Source: an uncultured Clostridia bacterium (GTDB taxonomy: Bacteria; Bacillota; Clostridia; TANB77; CAG-508). From it: a DNA stretch of 60,741 nt. The notes under the pieces are model-generated. The model searched no databases, was not told the DNA's origin, and saw only the letters and a list, made by a program, of their open reading frames with translations. The position numbers and the translations under genes are program-made. Numbering within the stretch: position 1 is the stretch's first letter; each line of letters begins with the position of its first letter. Shown here piece after piece: positions 9,777-19,015 of the stretch. Location of the stretch: positions 1 to 60,741 of the forward strand of contig CALXEW010000009.1 of the NCBI GenBank assembly GCA_944387435.1. The letters are read 5' to 3'.

Positions 9777-11087
9777 TTAGAAAATTCTTAAAATATCATT
9801 ATAAGTAACCATTAAGAATATTCCAATTAGTATTGCAAAACCTATCAATTGTATATTCATTTCTGTTTCCTGTTTTAATGGTTTTCTTCTAATTGCTTCT
9901 ATTAATAATATTAACAATTTTCCTCCATCTAAAGCTGGTATTGGCAAAAGGTTCGTAACACCAAGTGATAATGATATTAATGCCATCATCTCAAAGAATT
10001 CTCTAAATCCATTAGTATTTGCAACAACTTCTGAAATCCCAACAGGTCCCATCATTTGGTCTAATCCAACATTTCCTGTAAATAGTTGTTTTAAGTTATC
10101 AAATATTGAAAATACAAATACTTTAGTTTCCATCCATCCATTTATACATCTATTTACAAGCGAGTCTTCTGCATATTTCATATTCACGCCTAAGTAGTAA
10201 GTAGATACTGTATCTGGAACCAAGTCTATTGTTATTTCTGCATTTCCTCTTTGTACTGTTATTTCTATTGTATCATTATTCTGACTTTCTTCATTTTGAC
10301 TTATATTTTCTATTTTGTCTTGACTTTCATTTTGGTCGTTACTTTGATTTAATATTTCTATTACTTTATCACTACTTCCATTTACATCTTGCCCATTTAT
10401 CTTTAATATTTCATCATTATTTTTTATTCCTGCTTTTTCAGCACTACTTCCTTTATCCATTGTAATTATTTTAGCATCGTCATCTAGATAAATCCCTGTT
10501 ACTTTGGATTTAACTTCGGTTGGCTTTATGTTAAAATTAAGTATTTCGTCGTTTCTTTGTACTTGAACATTTAATTCTTCGCCATTATTTTCATCCATTA
10601 CTTCATCTAAGTCATATTTACTCTTTATTTCTTCATCATTTATTCTAATTATTTTATCTCCTACTTGTAATCCCGCTTCTTTAGCTGCATAACCATCAAT
10701 AATAGTATCTATTTCATTTGATATATATGTTCCTGATGTAGAAACTAAAATAAAATATACAATCGCAGCAAATATAATATTAACAGTTGCCCCTGCTACT
10801 ACAATCGCCATTCTTCTTGGAATACTTGCCTTAGAAAAAGAGCCTTCATCATTAGACTGCTCATCTTCGCCTTCCATACTTACAAATCCACCAAGTGGTA
10901 TTAATCTTAAAGCATATTTTGTTTCTTTTCCTTGTTTTTTCCAAATTGTTGGTCCAAATCCAATTGCAAATTCATTTACCTTTACTTTACAAAGTTTTGC
11001 AACTGTAAAATGACCTAACTCATGTATTAAAATTAAAAATCCCAAAAGGACTATAATTTTTATCACTACTATCAAAATTCCAATCAA
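9777..11087 (-). CDS. rseP: RIP site-2 metalloprotease RseP/RasP
   Basis: 436 residues. An intramembrane zinc protease that cuts membrane-bound regulators such as anti-sigma factors. The first membrane segment holds the HELGH zinc motif (about residues 22-26) and the last part holds the second site around NLLPIPALDGG. Two PDZ-type domains lie between (about 115-185 and 195-300); the second has an acidic, Asn/Gln-rich insert. The best start is TTG at 11087, 12 bases after AGGAGG, since no ATG fits. The gene closes the frr-uppS-cdsA-rseP string. The dxr gene that commonly sits just before rseP is absent and two zeta-like kinases lie there instead. Confidence 0.93.
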   Translation of the reverse strand: MIGILIVVIKIIVLLGFLILIHELGHFTVAKLCKVKVNEFAIGFGPTIWKKQGKETKYALRLIPLGGFVSMEGEDEQSNDEGSFSKASIPRRMAIVVAGATVNIIFAAIVYFILVSTSGTYISNEIDTIIDGYAAKEAGLQVGDKIIRINDEEIKSKYDLDEVMDENNGEELNVQVQRNDEILNFNIKPTEVKSKVTGIYLDDDAKIITMDKGSSAEKAGIKNNDEILKINGQDVNGSSDKVIEILNQSNDQNESQDKIENISQNEESQNNDTIEITVQRGNAEITIDLVPDTVSTYYLGVNMKYAEDSLVNRCINGWMETKVFVFSIFDNLKQLFTGNVGLDQMMGPVGISEVVANTNGFREFFEMMALISLSLGVTNLLPIPALDGGKLLILLIEAIRRKPLKQETEMNIQLIGFAILIGIFLMVTYNDILRIF

Positions 11088-11107
11088 TAGTTAATCAATC
11101 CTCCTAA

Positions 11108-12133
11108 TTATCTTTCCTCTGAATCAGATTCTCCTTGTTGTGTTCCACTTTCTACTTCCCTATCTTTTTTTAAACTTTCATAATATTTCATTAGGTCTAG
11201 AAAAATTCTATCTGTTGCTACTTCTTCTTCTTTACTTACTCTATTACTACTTTTCTTTCTTCTATCTATGTTTTGTTTTACTTTTCTAAATCTGTCGTCA
11301 CATGTTTCGAATGTTCTATCATAATCTTCTTGTCTATATTTTAATACAGCCTGACTAGCACTTGGATATCCAAATCTTTGTGTAGATTTTGATACAAATC
11401 TTTTATCTGAAACACTTCTTTTAACTTTATCTATCGAATCACCGTTAACTCTTCCATATATAAGTTCAGGAGAATCTGGATTCTCTCCTCTTCTAAATAT
11501 TTCTAAAATATCATATCTTCCATTATCTTCTATATATCTAATGGTATTTGGCATTCCTTGATAAGTCTGATTATGATGTTCTGGTACAACTAATCTACCC
11601 CAACCTTTAGTAGCAACTTGTGCTTCATATCTTTCGATTGTAGATAATCTACTTTCTAAATCACATACTGCTAATCCTCTTACTATTACAGTATATCCTT
11701 TACTAAGTAAATCTACTATTGCATCATCTGCAATCCTATTATTTTTCATTGTTCCTTCAAATATTATATTATATCCACTATCTCTAACATCTTGAAATAA
11801 TTGACTAGTCCATGTGTTACTTTCTTGGTCTGTTATTACTGTATATAACTCAGGATAATCTCTTGCTATTTCTTCACTCATTGGATGAAATGGTTTTATC
11901 TCATCACTATTTATTGTTACTACATTTCCATCACTAAACATCTTTTTAGAATATGAAATAATTCCACTTTTTCCTGCACCTGTTTGACCACCTATTATTA
12001 TTGCTATTGGATTTTCAACAGGAAAAGTATCTGCTGTCCAAAGCCTTTTAATGATTTCATATAAATCATCATGCTCTTTACTTGATAATTTATATTTTCT
12101 TTTTATTTCTTCTATTTCCTCTTCACTAAACAT
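11108..12133 (-). CDS. Zeta toxin family kinase, copy 1
   Basis: 341 residues. Zeta/PezT toxins phosphorylate UDP-N-acetylglucosamine and block peptidoglycan synthesis; related kinases may have other substrates. The family marks are Walker A GGQTGAGKSG (about residues 48-57), NSDEIKPFHP after strand 2, and FEGTMKNNRI further on. The C-terminus is charged and probably flexible. It is preceded at 6 bases by a 67-codon gene that may be its antitoxin, and copy 2 lies just upstream, very similar across the whole length. Position inside an envelope-synthesis operon is odd for a toxin. Family confident, toxicity unproven. Confidence 0.85.
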   Translation of the reverse strand: MFSEEEIEEIKRKYKLSSKEHDDLYEIIKRLWTADTFPVENPIAIIIGGQTGAGKSGIISYSKKMFSDGNVVTINSDEIKPFHPMSEEIARDYPELYTVITDQESNTWTSQLFQDVRDSGYNIIFEGTMKNNRIADDAIVDLLSKGYTVIVRGLAVCDLESRLSTIERYEAQVATKGWGRLVVPEHHNQTYQGMPNTIRYIEDNGRYDILEIFRRGENPDSPELIYGRVNGDSIDKVKRSVSDKRFVSKSTQRFGYPSASQAVLKYRQEDYDRTFETCDDRFRKVKQNIDRRKKSSNRVSKEEEVATDRIFLDLMKYYESLKKDREVESGTQQGESDSEER

Positions 12134-12139
12134 CCTTTA

Positions 12140-12343
12140 TTACTCTTTCCCTTCTCTTAGTTCCTTACCATATACATTTATTATTTTATCTATTATCTCT
12201 TTATCACATTTATACATTTTTTCCTTTTCTTCTAGTAGTTCTCTCATTTCTTTTGAATCTACATCATAACCTTTTTGTGTTGCTTTAGCAATTTTGCTTG
12301 CCATTATTTCTATTGCTACTTCTAATTTTGTATTATCGTTCAT
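12140..12343 (-). CDS. Small helical protein, candidate antitoxin
   Basis: 67 residues, acidic and mostly helical (CDKEIIDKIINVYGKELREG at the end). It lies between the two zeta-like genes, 6 bases upstream of copy 1, in the place an antitoxin would take. I cannot recognise the epsilon or PezA families in it. The middle reads EMRELLEEKEKMYKCD. Its role rests on position only. No separate small gene lies directly upstream of copy 2, so one small protein could serve both kinases if they are toxins. Confidence 0.6.
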   Translation of the reverse strand: MNDNTKLEVAIEIMASKIAKATQKGYDVDSKEMRELLEEKEKMYKCDKEIIDKIINVYGKELREGKE

Positions 12344-12403
12344 AATATTTTCCCTCTTTGTATTTATATTTTAATTTTATTCAATATTTTTCATTTGATT
12401 ATA

Positions 12404-13486
12404 CTATCTTTCATCTGAATCAGTTTCTGATTTTCCTCCATCACTTTCTAATATTTCTTCATCTTGTTTTTGAGTTGTTGAATCCATCTCTACATCTTTT
12501 CCATCTTTTTCTCTGTCTTTCTTTAATTGTTCATAATATTTCATTAAGTCTAAAAATATTCTATCTGTTTCTTGTTCTTCCTCTTCACTTACACTATTTT
12601 CAGATGCTTTTCTAGTATCTATACATCCTTTAAGCTCTCTAAACCTATCGCAGCAACTACTAAGAGTTCTATCATAATCATCTTGTCTATAACCTAATAT
12701 TGCTGCTCTTGCATCTGGATATGTAGATTCACCATTACTTTTAGTTACAAACTCCCTTTCCCCAACACTTGCTTTAACTTTTTCTATTGATTTAGGATTT
12801 ACTTCTCCAAAAATTAACTCTGGTGCACCTGGAGCTTCTCCTCTTCTAAATATTTCTAATATATCATATCTTCCTGTATCTTCTATATATTTAATTGTAT
12901 TTGGCATTCCATTATATGTTGCATCATGATGTTCAGGAAGAACTAACCTTCCCCATCCTCTTTTTGCTACCTGTGCCTCGTATCTTTCTAATATAGATAA
13001 TCTACTTTCCAAATCACATACTGCTAATCCTCTTACTATTACATTATACCCTTTGCTTAATAAATCTACTATTGCATCATCTGCTATCCTATTATTTTTC
13101 ATTGGAACCTCGAATATAATATTATAGCCTTCATTTCTTACTTCTCCAAATAATCTACTAGTCCAATCTTCACTTTCTTGTGCTGTTATCCATGTATATT
13201 CTCCTGGATATTCTCTTGCTATTTCTTCACTTCTAGGATGAAATGGTTTTATTTCATCACTATTTATTACTACAACATTTCCATCTGCAAACATTTTCTT
13301 TGAATAAGTAATAAGTCCTGTTTTTCCTGCACCTGTTTGGCCACCTACAATTACTGCTACTGGATTATCTACTGGTGTTTTATCCATTGTCCATATTCTT
13401 TTTATTTTACCATATAACTCCATATGTTCTTCTTCTGATAATTTATATTTTCTGTATATTTCTCTTTTTTCTTCATCACTAAACAT
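12404..13486 (-). CDS. Zeta toxin family kinase, copy 2
   Basis: 360 residues. Same architecture as copy 1: Walker A GGQTGAGKTG, NSDEIKPFHPRSEEIA and FEVPMKNNRIADDA. The copies align from end to end, so they are tandem duplicates. One difference may matter: the FEGTMK segment of copy 1 reads FEVPMK here, close to a conserved loop of the kinase, which may alter activity. It follows cdsA by 18 bases on the same strand and is probably co-transcribed with it. The C-terminal 40 residues are charged and low complexity (DSTTQKQDEEILESDGG). Family confident, function inferred. Confidence 0.85.
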   Translation of the reverse strand: MFSDEEKREIYRKYKLSEEEHMELYGKIKRIWTMDKTPVDNPVAVIVGGQTGAGKTGLITYSKKMFADGNVVVINSDEIKPFHPRSEEIAREYPGEYTWITAQESEDWTSRLFGEVRNEGYNIIFEVPMKNNRIADDAIVDLLSKGYNVIVRGLAVCDLESRLSILERYEAQVAKRGWGRLVLPEHHDATYNGMPNTIKYIEDTGRYDILEIFRRGEAPGAPELIFGEVNPKSIEKVKASVGEREFVTKSNGESTYPDARAAILGYRQDDYDRTLSSCCDRFRELKGCIDTRKASENSVSEEEEQETDRIFLDLMKYYEQLKKDREKDGKDVEMDSTTQKQDEEILESDGGKSETDSDER

Positions 13487-13504
13487 TTCTACTACCTCTT
13501 ATAA

Positions 13505-14308
13505 TTATATTACTGTAAAAAACACATAAGCAAAAGGTGCTAGGAATATTAAACTATCTATCCTATCAAGCATCCCACCATGTCCTGGTATTAAGTTACT
13601 AAAATCTTTAATATCAACATATCTTTTAATACTAGATGCCGCAAAATCTCCTATTTGACCTATTAAACTTAGTATTAAACCTATTCCTGAAATCTCAAGA
13701 TATGAAAAACTCATTCCAAAGAATGTATTAACTATATATGTATATAGAATCATCAATAATATTCCGCCTATTGTTCCTGCTATACATCCTTCTATTGATT
13801 TCTTAGGACTTATTTTGCTAAATTTGTGTTTTCCAAATTTCATTCCCACAAAGAATGCACATATATCTGTTCCCCAAGATGCTATTATTATATACCAAAT
13901 TAATATTTTTCCATTCTCCATACCATCTATTAAGGCTACAAATATCATAAAAAATACTATATAAAATATTCCAAGAAAAGAAAATGCTATATCTTTGAAA
14001 TTCGTTTTCATTTCTGTTGCAATTACTTGTACAAATAATATTAATACTACTGTTGGTATTGATAAAACAATACACATTCCTAAATATTCTTTTGGAATAA
14101 AATTTATAATTGCTATACTTAGGCAACTTAAATACCCAAGCCATTTTACTGGTTTTGCTACCTTTGATATTGCATTAAAGTATTCATTCATAGCAAGAAG
14201 TGCTATTGCTGCCAAAGCTATACCTACTACAATATTATTTCCTATTATTAAAATTATTAACACCAATGGGAATCCTAATAGCCCTGACGTTATTCTTTTT
14301 ATATCCAT
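13505..14308 (-). CDS. cdsA: Phosphatidate cytidylyltransferase
   Basis: 267 residues, the usual length. An integral membrane enzyme that makes CDP-diacylglycerol from phosphatidate and CTP, the entry point to phosphatidylglycerol and other phospholipids. About seven hydrophobic segments are visible. The CDP-alcohol signature is complete near the C-terminus: SSIKRYVDIKDFSNLIPGHG followed by GMLDRIDSL. It sits 20 bases downstream of uppS, as in most bacteria, and is followed by the zeta-like genes. Confidence 0.95.
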   Translation of the reverse strand: MDIKRITSGLLGFPLVLIILIIGNNIVVGIALAAIALLAMNEYFNAISKVAKPVKWLGYLSCLSIAIINFIPKEYLGMCIVLSIPTVVLILFVQVIATEMKTNFKDIAFSFLGIFYIVFFMIFVALIDGMENGKILIWYIIIASWGTDICAFFVGMKFGKHKFSKISPKKSIEGCIAGTIGGILLMILYTYIVNTFFGMSFSYLEISGIGLILSLIGQIGDFAASSIKRYVDIKDFSNLIPGHGGMLDRIDSLIFLAPFAYVFFTVI

Positions 14309-14328
14309 ATTTTTTCATTCCTTTTCTT

Positions 14329-15042
14329 TTAGTTTGCTCCAAATTTTCTTGTTCTTTTTTGATATTCCATTATTGCATTATCTAAGTCTTCTTCATCAAA
14401 GTCCGGCCAATTTTTATCTATAAATAAAAATTCAGAATATACTACTTGCCAAGGTAAGAAGTTACTTAATCTCAACTCTCCACTTGTTCTAATCAACAAA
14501 TCTGGATCTGGCATTCCCTTAGTATATAGATTGTTAGACATCATCTCTTCATCTATATCTTCTATATTTACTTTGCCATCCTTTACATCTTCCGCTATCT
14601 TCTTTACAGCTTTTATTATTTCATCTCTTCCGCCATAATTTAATGCAATATTAAAAGTAACACCTGTGTTGTCTTTAGTTCTTTCCATACATTTTAAGAT
14701 ACTTTTTTGCATCCCGTCTGAAAGTGCTGTTATGTCTCCTAGCACCTTTACTCTAATATTTTCTGTATCTGCTCTTTTTGAATAATCATCTAAATAATTT
14801 TGAAGTAACATCATTAAAGCTTTTACTTCATCTTCTGCTCTCTTCCAATTTTCAGTTGAAAAGGCGTATACAGTTATATATTCTAGTCCTATTTTATTTG
14901 CATATCTAACTATTTTTTCTAAAGTTTTTGCTCCTTCTCTATGTCCAAAACTTGCATTTTTTCCTCTTTCTTTTGCCCATCTTCTATTTCCATCCATTAT
15001 TATTGCAATATGTCTAGGCATACTATCTTTACTAAATTCCAT
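14329..15042 (-). CDS. uppS: Isoprenyl transferase (undecaprenyl diphosphate synthase)
   Basis: 237 residues. A cis-prenyltransferase that extends farnesyl diphosphate to the C55 lipid carrier for peptidoglycan. The N-terminal HIAIIMDGNRRWAKERGK holds the catalytic Asp and phosphate-binding residues, GHREGAKTLE follows, and the C-terminal signature region reads DLLIRTSGELRLSNFLPWQ. It lies 15 bases after ispA, the likely source of its allylic substrate, so the two adjacent genes cover consecutive steps. Confidence 0.96.
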   Translation of the reverse strand: MEFSKDSMPRHIAIIMDGNRRWAKERGKNASFGHREGAKTLEKIVRYANKIGLEYITVYAFSTENWKRAEDEVKALMMLLQNYLDDYSKRADTENIRVKVLGDITALSDGMQKSILKCMERTKDNTGVTFNIALNYGGRDEIIKAVKKIAEDVKDGKVNIEDIDEEMMSNNLYTKGMPDPDLLIRTSGELRLSNFLPWQVVYSEFLFIDKNWPDFDEEDLDNAIMEYQKRTRKFGAN

Positions 15043-15057
15043 TATGTTTCTCCTTAC

Positions 15058-15954
15058 TTATTTATTTCTGCTTTCTATGTATAAAGCTAAACCTCTTAAA
15101 AAATCAGCTTCATCTCCAAAGCTTTCTAGTTTTTCTATTGCTTCTTTCGTTATATTCTCTAATATTTCTTTTGATTTTTCTAATCCATATTTAGAAACAT
15201 ATGTACATTTTTCTAATTTTTTATCATTTCCAACAGGCTTTCCTAAAACTTTTTCGTCTCCTTCTTCAGATAGTATATCATCTTTTATTTGGAATGCTAA
15301 TCCTATTTTTTCTGCATATGATGTTAAACGTTCTAATTCTTCATCGTTTGCATCTCCTAATATTGCTCCCATTCTAACACATAGTTTTAGTAATGCTCCT
15401 GTTTTATTTTCATGAATATATTGTAGATCTTCTGTAGATATTTCTCTACCTTCATATTCTGTATCTACATATTCACCTGCTATCATTCTATCTACAGCTA
15501 ATGTAAATTCATTAAACACTTTCAATTTTTTTTCTAGTTCTTTACTATTGATTTTACTCATTTTTCTTAAATCATTACTAATTACAATATAAGCATTATT
15601 TAACAAGCCATCTCCTGCAAGGATAGCTGTAGCTTCATTAAATTTTTTATGATTTGTTAATTTTCCGTGTCTAAAATCATCATTATCAATTCCTGGCAAG
15701 TCATCATGTATTAAAGAAAAGTTATGTATCATTTCAATTGCTACTGCAAATGGAAAACATTTTTCTAAATCACTTTTAAATAAACTATACGTACTAAGAA
15801 CTAAGATTGGTCTTAAACGTTTTCCTCCCGCCATTAAACTATATTCCATAGATTCATTTAACACGCCTTCTATACACTCTTTAGTTCTTAAATATTTTTT
15901 TAATTCATTATTCACTTTTTCTTGATAAAGTTTTAATTCTTCTTTAAAGTCCAT
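15058..15954 (-). CDS. ispA: Polyprenyl synthetase (farnesyl/geranylgeranyl diphosphate synthase)
   Basis: 298 residues. A trans-prenyltransferase joining isopentenyl and dimethylallyl diphosphates. The first Asp-rich motif is DDLPGIDNDD (about residues 85-94), in the expanded form of bacterial FPP synthases; the second is FQIKDDILSEEGDE. LMAGGKRLRP near residue 40 binds diphosphate. Its place between frr and uppS is not the common order (ispA usually lies with xseB and dxs), but it puts two steps of the undecaprenyl pathway together. Confidence 0.92.
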   Translation of the reverse strand: MDFKEELKLYQEKVNNELKKYLRTKECIEGVLNESMEYSLMAGGKRLRPILVLSTYSLFKSDLEKCFPFAVAIEMIHNFSLIHDDLPGIDNDDFRHGKLTNHKKFNEATAILAGDGLLNNAYIVISNDLRKMSKINSKELEKKLKVFNEFTLAVDRMIAGEYVDTEYEGREISTEDLQYIHENKTGALLKLCVRMGAILGDANDEELERLTSYAEKIGLAFQIKDDILSEEGDEKVLGKPVGNDKKLEKCTYVSKYGLEKSKEILENITKEAIEKLESFGDEADFLRGLALYIESRNK

Positions 15955-16007
15955 AATAATCTCCTCAAATAAATAAAATCACATTTATTGTATAATAATT
16001 TTATCTA

Positions 16008-16556
16008 TTATACTGACATTACTTCTTTTTCTTTTTTGTCTAATACTTTATCAATTTCTTCTATGTATTTATCTGTCATTTTTTGAATTTCATTCTCTGC
16101 ATGCTTTAATTCGTCTTCTGTCATCTCACCATTTTTTTGCATAGACTTTGCTGTGTCAATTCCTTCTCTTCTTACATTTCTTACTGCTACTTTTGTTTCT
16201 TCTCCCATTTTCTTAATATCTTTTACTAATTCTTTTCTTCTTTCTTCATTTAATTCAGGGAAAGCTAGTCTTATTACTTTTCCATCATTATTTGGGTTTA
16301 TTCCTATATCAGATGCTAATATTGCTTTTTCTATTTCTTTTAATACACTTGCATCCCATGGTTGAATAACAATTAATCTTGCTTCTGGAACTGATATAGC
16401 TGCTACTTGATTAATTGGTGTTTGTGTTCCATAATAATCTATTCTTATTTTATTTAATATTGCTGGATTTGCTCTTCCAGCTCTTACTTCTGATAATTTT
16501 TGACTAAAAACCTCTATAGTTTTTTCCATTTTTTCTTCTAAATTTGTATAATCCAT
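16008..16556 (-). CDS. frr: Ribosome recycling factor
   Basis: 182 residues, the usual length is about 185. RRF works with EF-G to split post-termination ribosomes. The family is clear from SEVRAGRANPAILNKI near the N-terminus, AISVPEARLIVIQPWD in the middle domain and the helical C-terminus. It lies 54 bases after pyrH in the conserved pyrH-frr order and starts after a GGAGAG site. Confidence 0.96.
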   Translation of the reverse strand: MDYTNLEEKMEKTIEVFSQKLSEVRAGRANPAILNKIRIDYYGTQTPINQVAAISVPEARLIVIQPWDASVLKEIEKAILASDIGINPNNDGKVIRLAFPELNEERRKELVKDIKKMGEETKVAVRNVRREGIDTAKSMQKNGEMTEDELKHAENEIQKMTDKYIEEIDKVLDKKEKEVMSV

Positions 16557-16610
16557 AATAATCTCTCCTTTAAATTTATATTTTAAAATTATAATCTTAC
16601 TTAATTTCTT

Positions 16611-17318
16611 CTATTTTACTATTGTACCTATTTTTTCGCCTTTTACTGCTCTTACTATGTTTTCTGGATCTTCTATTCCAAATACTAATAATGGCATATT
16701 ATTATCCCTACACATTGCTATTGCTGTTGAATCCATTACTTTTAAATCCTTTTCTAATGCCTCCATATATGATACTTCATCATATTTTTTAGCATTAGGA
16801 TTTTCTTTTGGATCTGAATCGTACACAGCATCTACTGATTTTCCAAGTAAAATTACATCTGCTTTTATTTCTGTTGCTCTTAATACTGCTGCTGTATCTG
16901 TTGTGAAATATGGATGTCCTGTGCCGCATGCAAATACTACTACTCTTCCTCTTCCTAAATGTTTTTCTGCTTTTCTTTGTATAAATGGTTCTGCAATTTC
17001 TCTCATTTCTATTGCAGTTTGTACTCTAGTATATACTCCTCTTGCTTCTAGTGCATCTTGAAGTGCTAATCCATTCATTGCTGTTGCAAGCATTCCCATA
17101 TAGTCTGCTGTTGTTCTTTCCATTTGATGTCCATTTCTACCTCTCCAGAAGTTTCCTCCTCCAACTACTATTGCTACTTGTACTCCCATTTCTACTACTT
17201 CTTTTACTTTGTCACAAATAGCACCTACTGTTTCTACGTCTACTCCTGTTCCTCTTTTTCCTGCCAGTGCTTCTCCGCTTAACTTTAGTAAAACTCTTTT
17301 ATATTTTGGTTCTGACAT
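16611..17318 (-). CDS. pyrH: UMP kinase
   Basis: 235 residues. Phosphorylates UMP to UDP in pyrimidine synthesis; a hexameric amino acid kinase family enzyme. Visible marks: [13 protein letters not shown] at the N-terminus, [10 protein letters not shown] for the phosphate loop, and [16 protein letters not shown] for the UMP site. pyrH usually follows tsf directly; here the Rpn remnant lies between them with its own terminator, so pyrH-frr and the genes beyond probably have a separate promoter. Confidence 0.96.
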   Translation of the reverse strand: MSEPKYKRVLLKLSGEALAGKRGTGVDVETVGAICDKVKEVVEMGVQVAIVVGGGNFWRGRNGHQMERTTADYMGMLATAMNGLALQDALEARGVYTRVQTAIEMREIAEPFIQRKAEKHLGRGRVVVFACGTGHPYFTTDTAAVLRATEIKADVILLGKSVDAVYDSDPKENPNAKKYDEVSYMEALEKDLKVMDSTAIAMCRDNNMPLLVFGIEDPENIVRAVKGEKIGTIVK

Positions 17319-17409
17319 CTTCCTCTCTCCTTAGATTTTATTTTCTAGCCTATTCTATCATACTTTTAGAAAAAAATCAGTATTTTTTTAAGAATTTCTT
17401 AATAAAACG

Positions 17410-17442
17410 AAAAATACACCACCTTTATAGTAGTGTATTTTT
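17410..17442. terminator. Terminator of the Rpn remnant
   Basis: AAAAATACACCAC (17410-17422) pairs with 17430-17442 with one mismatch, giving a stem of about 13 bp with A/T-rich flanks that work on both strands. It separates the Rpn locus from pyrH. Confidence 0.75.
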
Positions 17443-17459
17443 ATTTTATCTATATATTT

Positions 17460-17705
17460 CTATATAAATTCATCTCTTTTTAATCCTGTTACTTTTTCTA
17501 TTAAATCTATATCTATTTTTTCTTTTAACATAGCTTTAGCAATTCTAATATCTACTTCTCTCTTTTCCTCTTCTATTACTTCTTTTCTGCCTATTTCGTA
17601 ACTTTCTTTCCATGCTTTTTTAATAGTCCTTTCTCTATCCTCCCTTAATAAATTTACAAAAACTGACATATTAATTCATCCTTTCAACATTTCCATATAT
17701 TTTAA
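17460..17705 (-). pseudogene. Duplicated C-terminal tail of the Rpn nuclease gene
   Basis: Directly after the stop of the upstream gene the same frame continues as LKYMEMLKG, a TGA stop, then INMSVFVNLLREDRERTIKK and on to VTGLKRDEFI. This parallels YIKILEGGIDMSGFVNTL through ITGLKRNQFM at the end of the upstream gene. It is therefore a diverged tandem copy of the last 75 or so codons. A 69-codon frame starting at 17669 could still be translated. Such C-terminal tails in Rpn genes can be expressed alone from internal starts, so a short product is possible. Confidence 0.7.
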
Positions 17706-18719
17706 TTACATAAATTGGTTTCTTTTTAAGCCTGTTATTTTTTCCACTATGCTTATATCTATTTTTTCTTTCACCATGCTTTTAGCTACTCTAAAAGCTT
17801 CTTCTATTTTTCCTTCTTCTTTTCCTTCTTCTTTTCCTTCTTTTCTAGCCTTTTTTATTGTTCTTTCTCTATCCTCTCTTAATGTATTTACAAAACCTGA
17901 CATATCAATTCCTCCTTCCAATATTTTTATATATTCTTGTGCTTTTTCTTTTCCTAAATCTTTCATTAGAATATATCTTAGTATTGTTATCATATCCGCT
18001 TTTTCATTATCTTTTATCATAGGTATTATTTTTTCTAGCACATCTATTAATTCTTCTTCTCCTTTTGCTTTTTCTAGTAACATTGCTTTACTGATAAAAG
18101 TTCCTTCTTCTAATAATTCTTCATTGCTACATTCATCAATAGATAATATATTGTATTTACCTAATCCTGAGTAATTTTCATTTAGATTTACCTTATATCC
18201 AAATTTTTCTTGTATTTCTACTATACTTTGAGGTTGTTTCCATTTTTCTGGACCTGTATATATTACTATTGCAATTACTTTAGCATGTAGTTTATTTTTA
18301 GATTCATTCTCTATAAAACATCTTCTCATTATTTCGGTCTCATATTCCAATATTCTGTATGGCATTTCATTGTCTTGTGTTGATTGATGTTCTATTACAA
18401 AGTATACTTCTCTGTCTTTTAATTTATATAACTGTTTTCCTCTAAAGTCTACTGTCACATATTAATTTCTTACAGATATTATATCTAACTTTTTATTTCT
18501 ATCTAAATTTAACACCTTTTTTATTATAAACTCTGCCTCTTTTGGTTTTTCTAAAATCTTTTTAAATATTTTATCATGCTCATTATGTACTTCATATTCA
18601 TCTTCTGTTTCTAAATAGTATTCTTCCTCTTTTTCTTTTAAAGAATTTATTTTTCCAAAATTAGGATATAATCTTCTTACTTTATGATATTCTTTTTCTG
18701 TAAAAACTTTAATATCCAT
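17706..18719 (-). pseudogene. Rpn/PD-(D/E)XK nuclease-transposase gene with an in-frame TAA
   Basis: Two abutting frames encode one Rpn-family protein (recombination-promoting nuclease, PD-(D/E)XK fold) of about 337 residues. The first 85 codons contain NEHDKIFKKILEKPKEAEF and end in TAA at 18462-18464; the same frame goes on without any shift into VTVDFRGKQLYKLKDREVYF and the core IEHQST motif, YRILEYETEIMRRC and VIYTGPEKW. A GTG two codons after the TAA could restart translation, but the N-terminal part of the fold would then be lost. The tail has a Lys/Glu-rich stretch (KEEGKEEGKIEE). Most likely a dead or restarting mobile gene inserted between tsf and pyrH. Confidence 0.8.
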
Positions 18720-18981
18720 CTATTACCTCCATTTTATTACTTTTTTTATTTGTCAATCAACTTTTATTTTTTAGTAAAATTAGATATTTTTTTATTCTTT
18801 ACTATATTTTTCTTTTTATATCACTTTCTTTCTTTAAATTTCTCTTTTTTACTCTAATGAAATGTGAGAAGATTTTCCCTAATGATTAAAAATTAAGATA
18901 TAAAAGTGTACTAATAATATTACTAATTATGTTTTTTGTCAAGCATATTATTTTATATTACTTAAAATGTATTAAATCATA

Positions 18982-19008
18982 AAAACACTACCTAAATGGT
19001 AGTGTTTT
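18982..19008 (-). terminator. Terminator of rpsB-tsf
   Basis: AAAACACTACC (18982-18992) and GGTAGTGTTTT (18998-19008) form a perfect 11-bp stem with a 5-base loop and a U-rich 3' side on the minus strand. The rest of 18720-18981 is AT-rich with no gene. Confidence 0.88.
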
Positions 19009-19015
19009 AACTTCT

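Noticed and set aside
18456..18464. Rpn break as a fifth recoding site
   Set aside because: The two halves are in the same frame with a plain TAA between them; no CGG and no frame change. A nonsense mutation in a mobile gene explains it.
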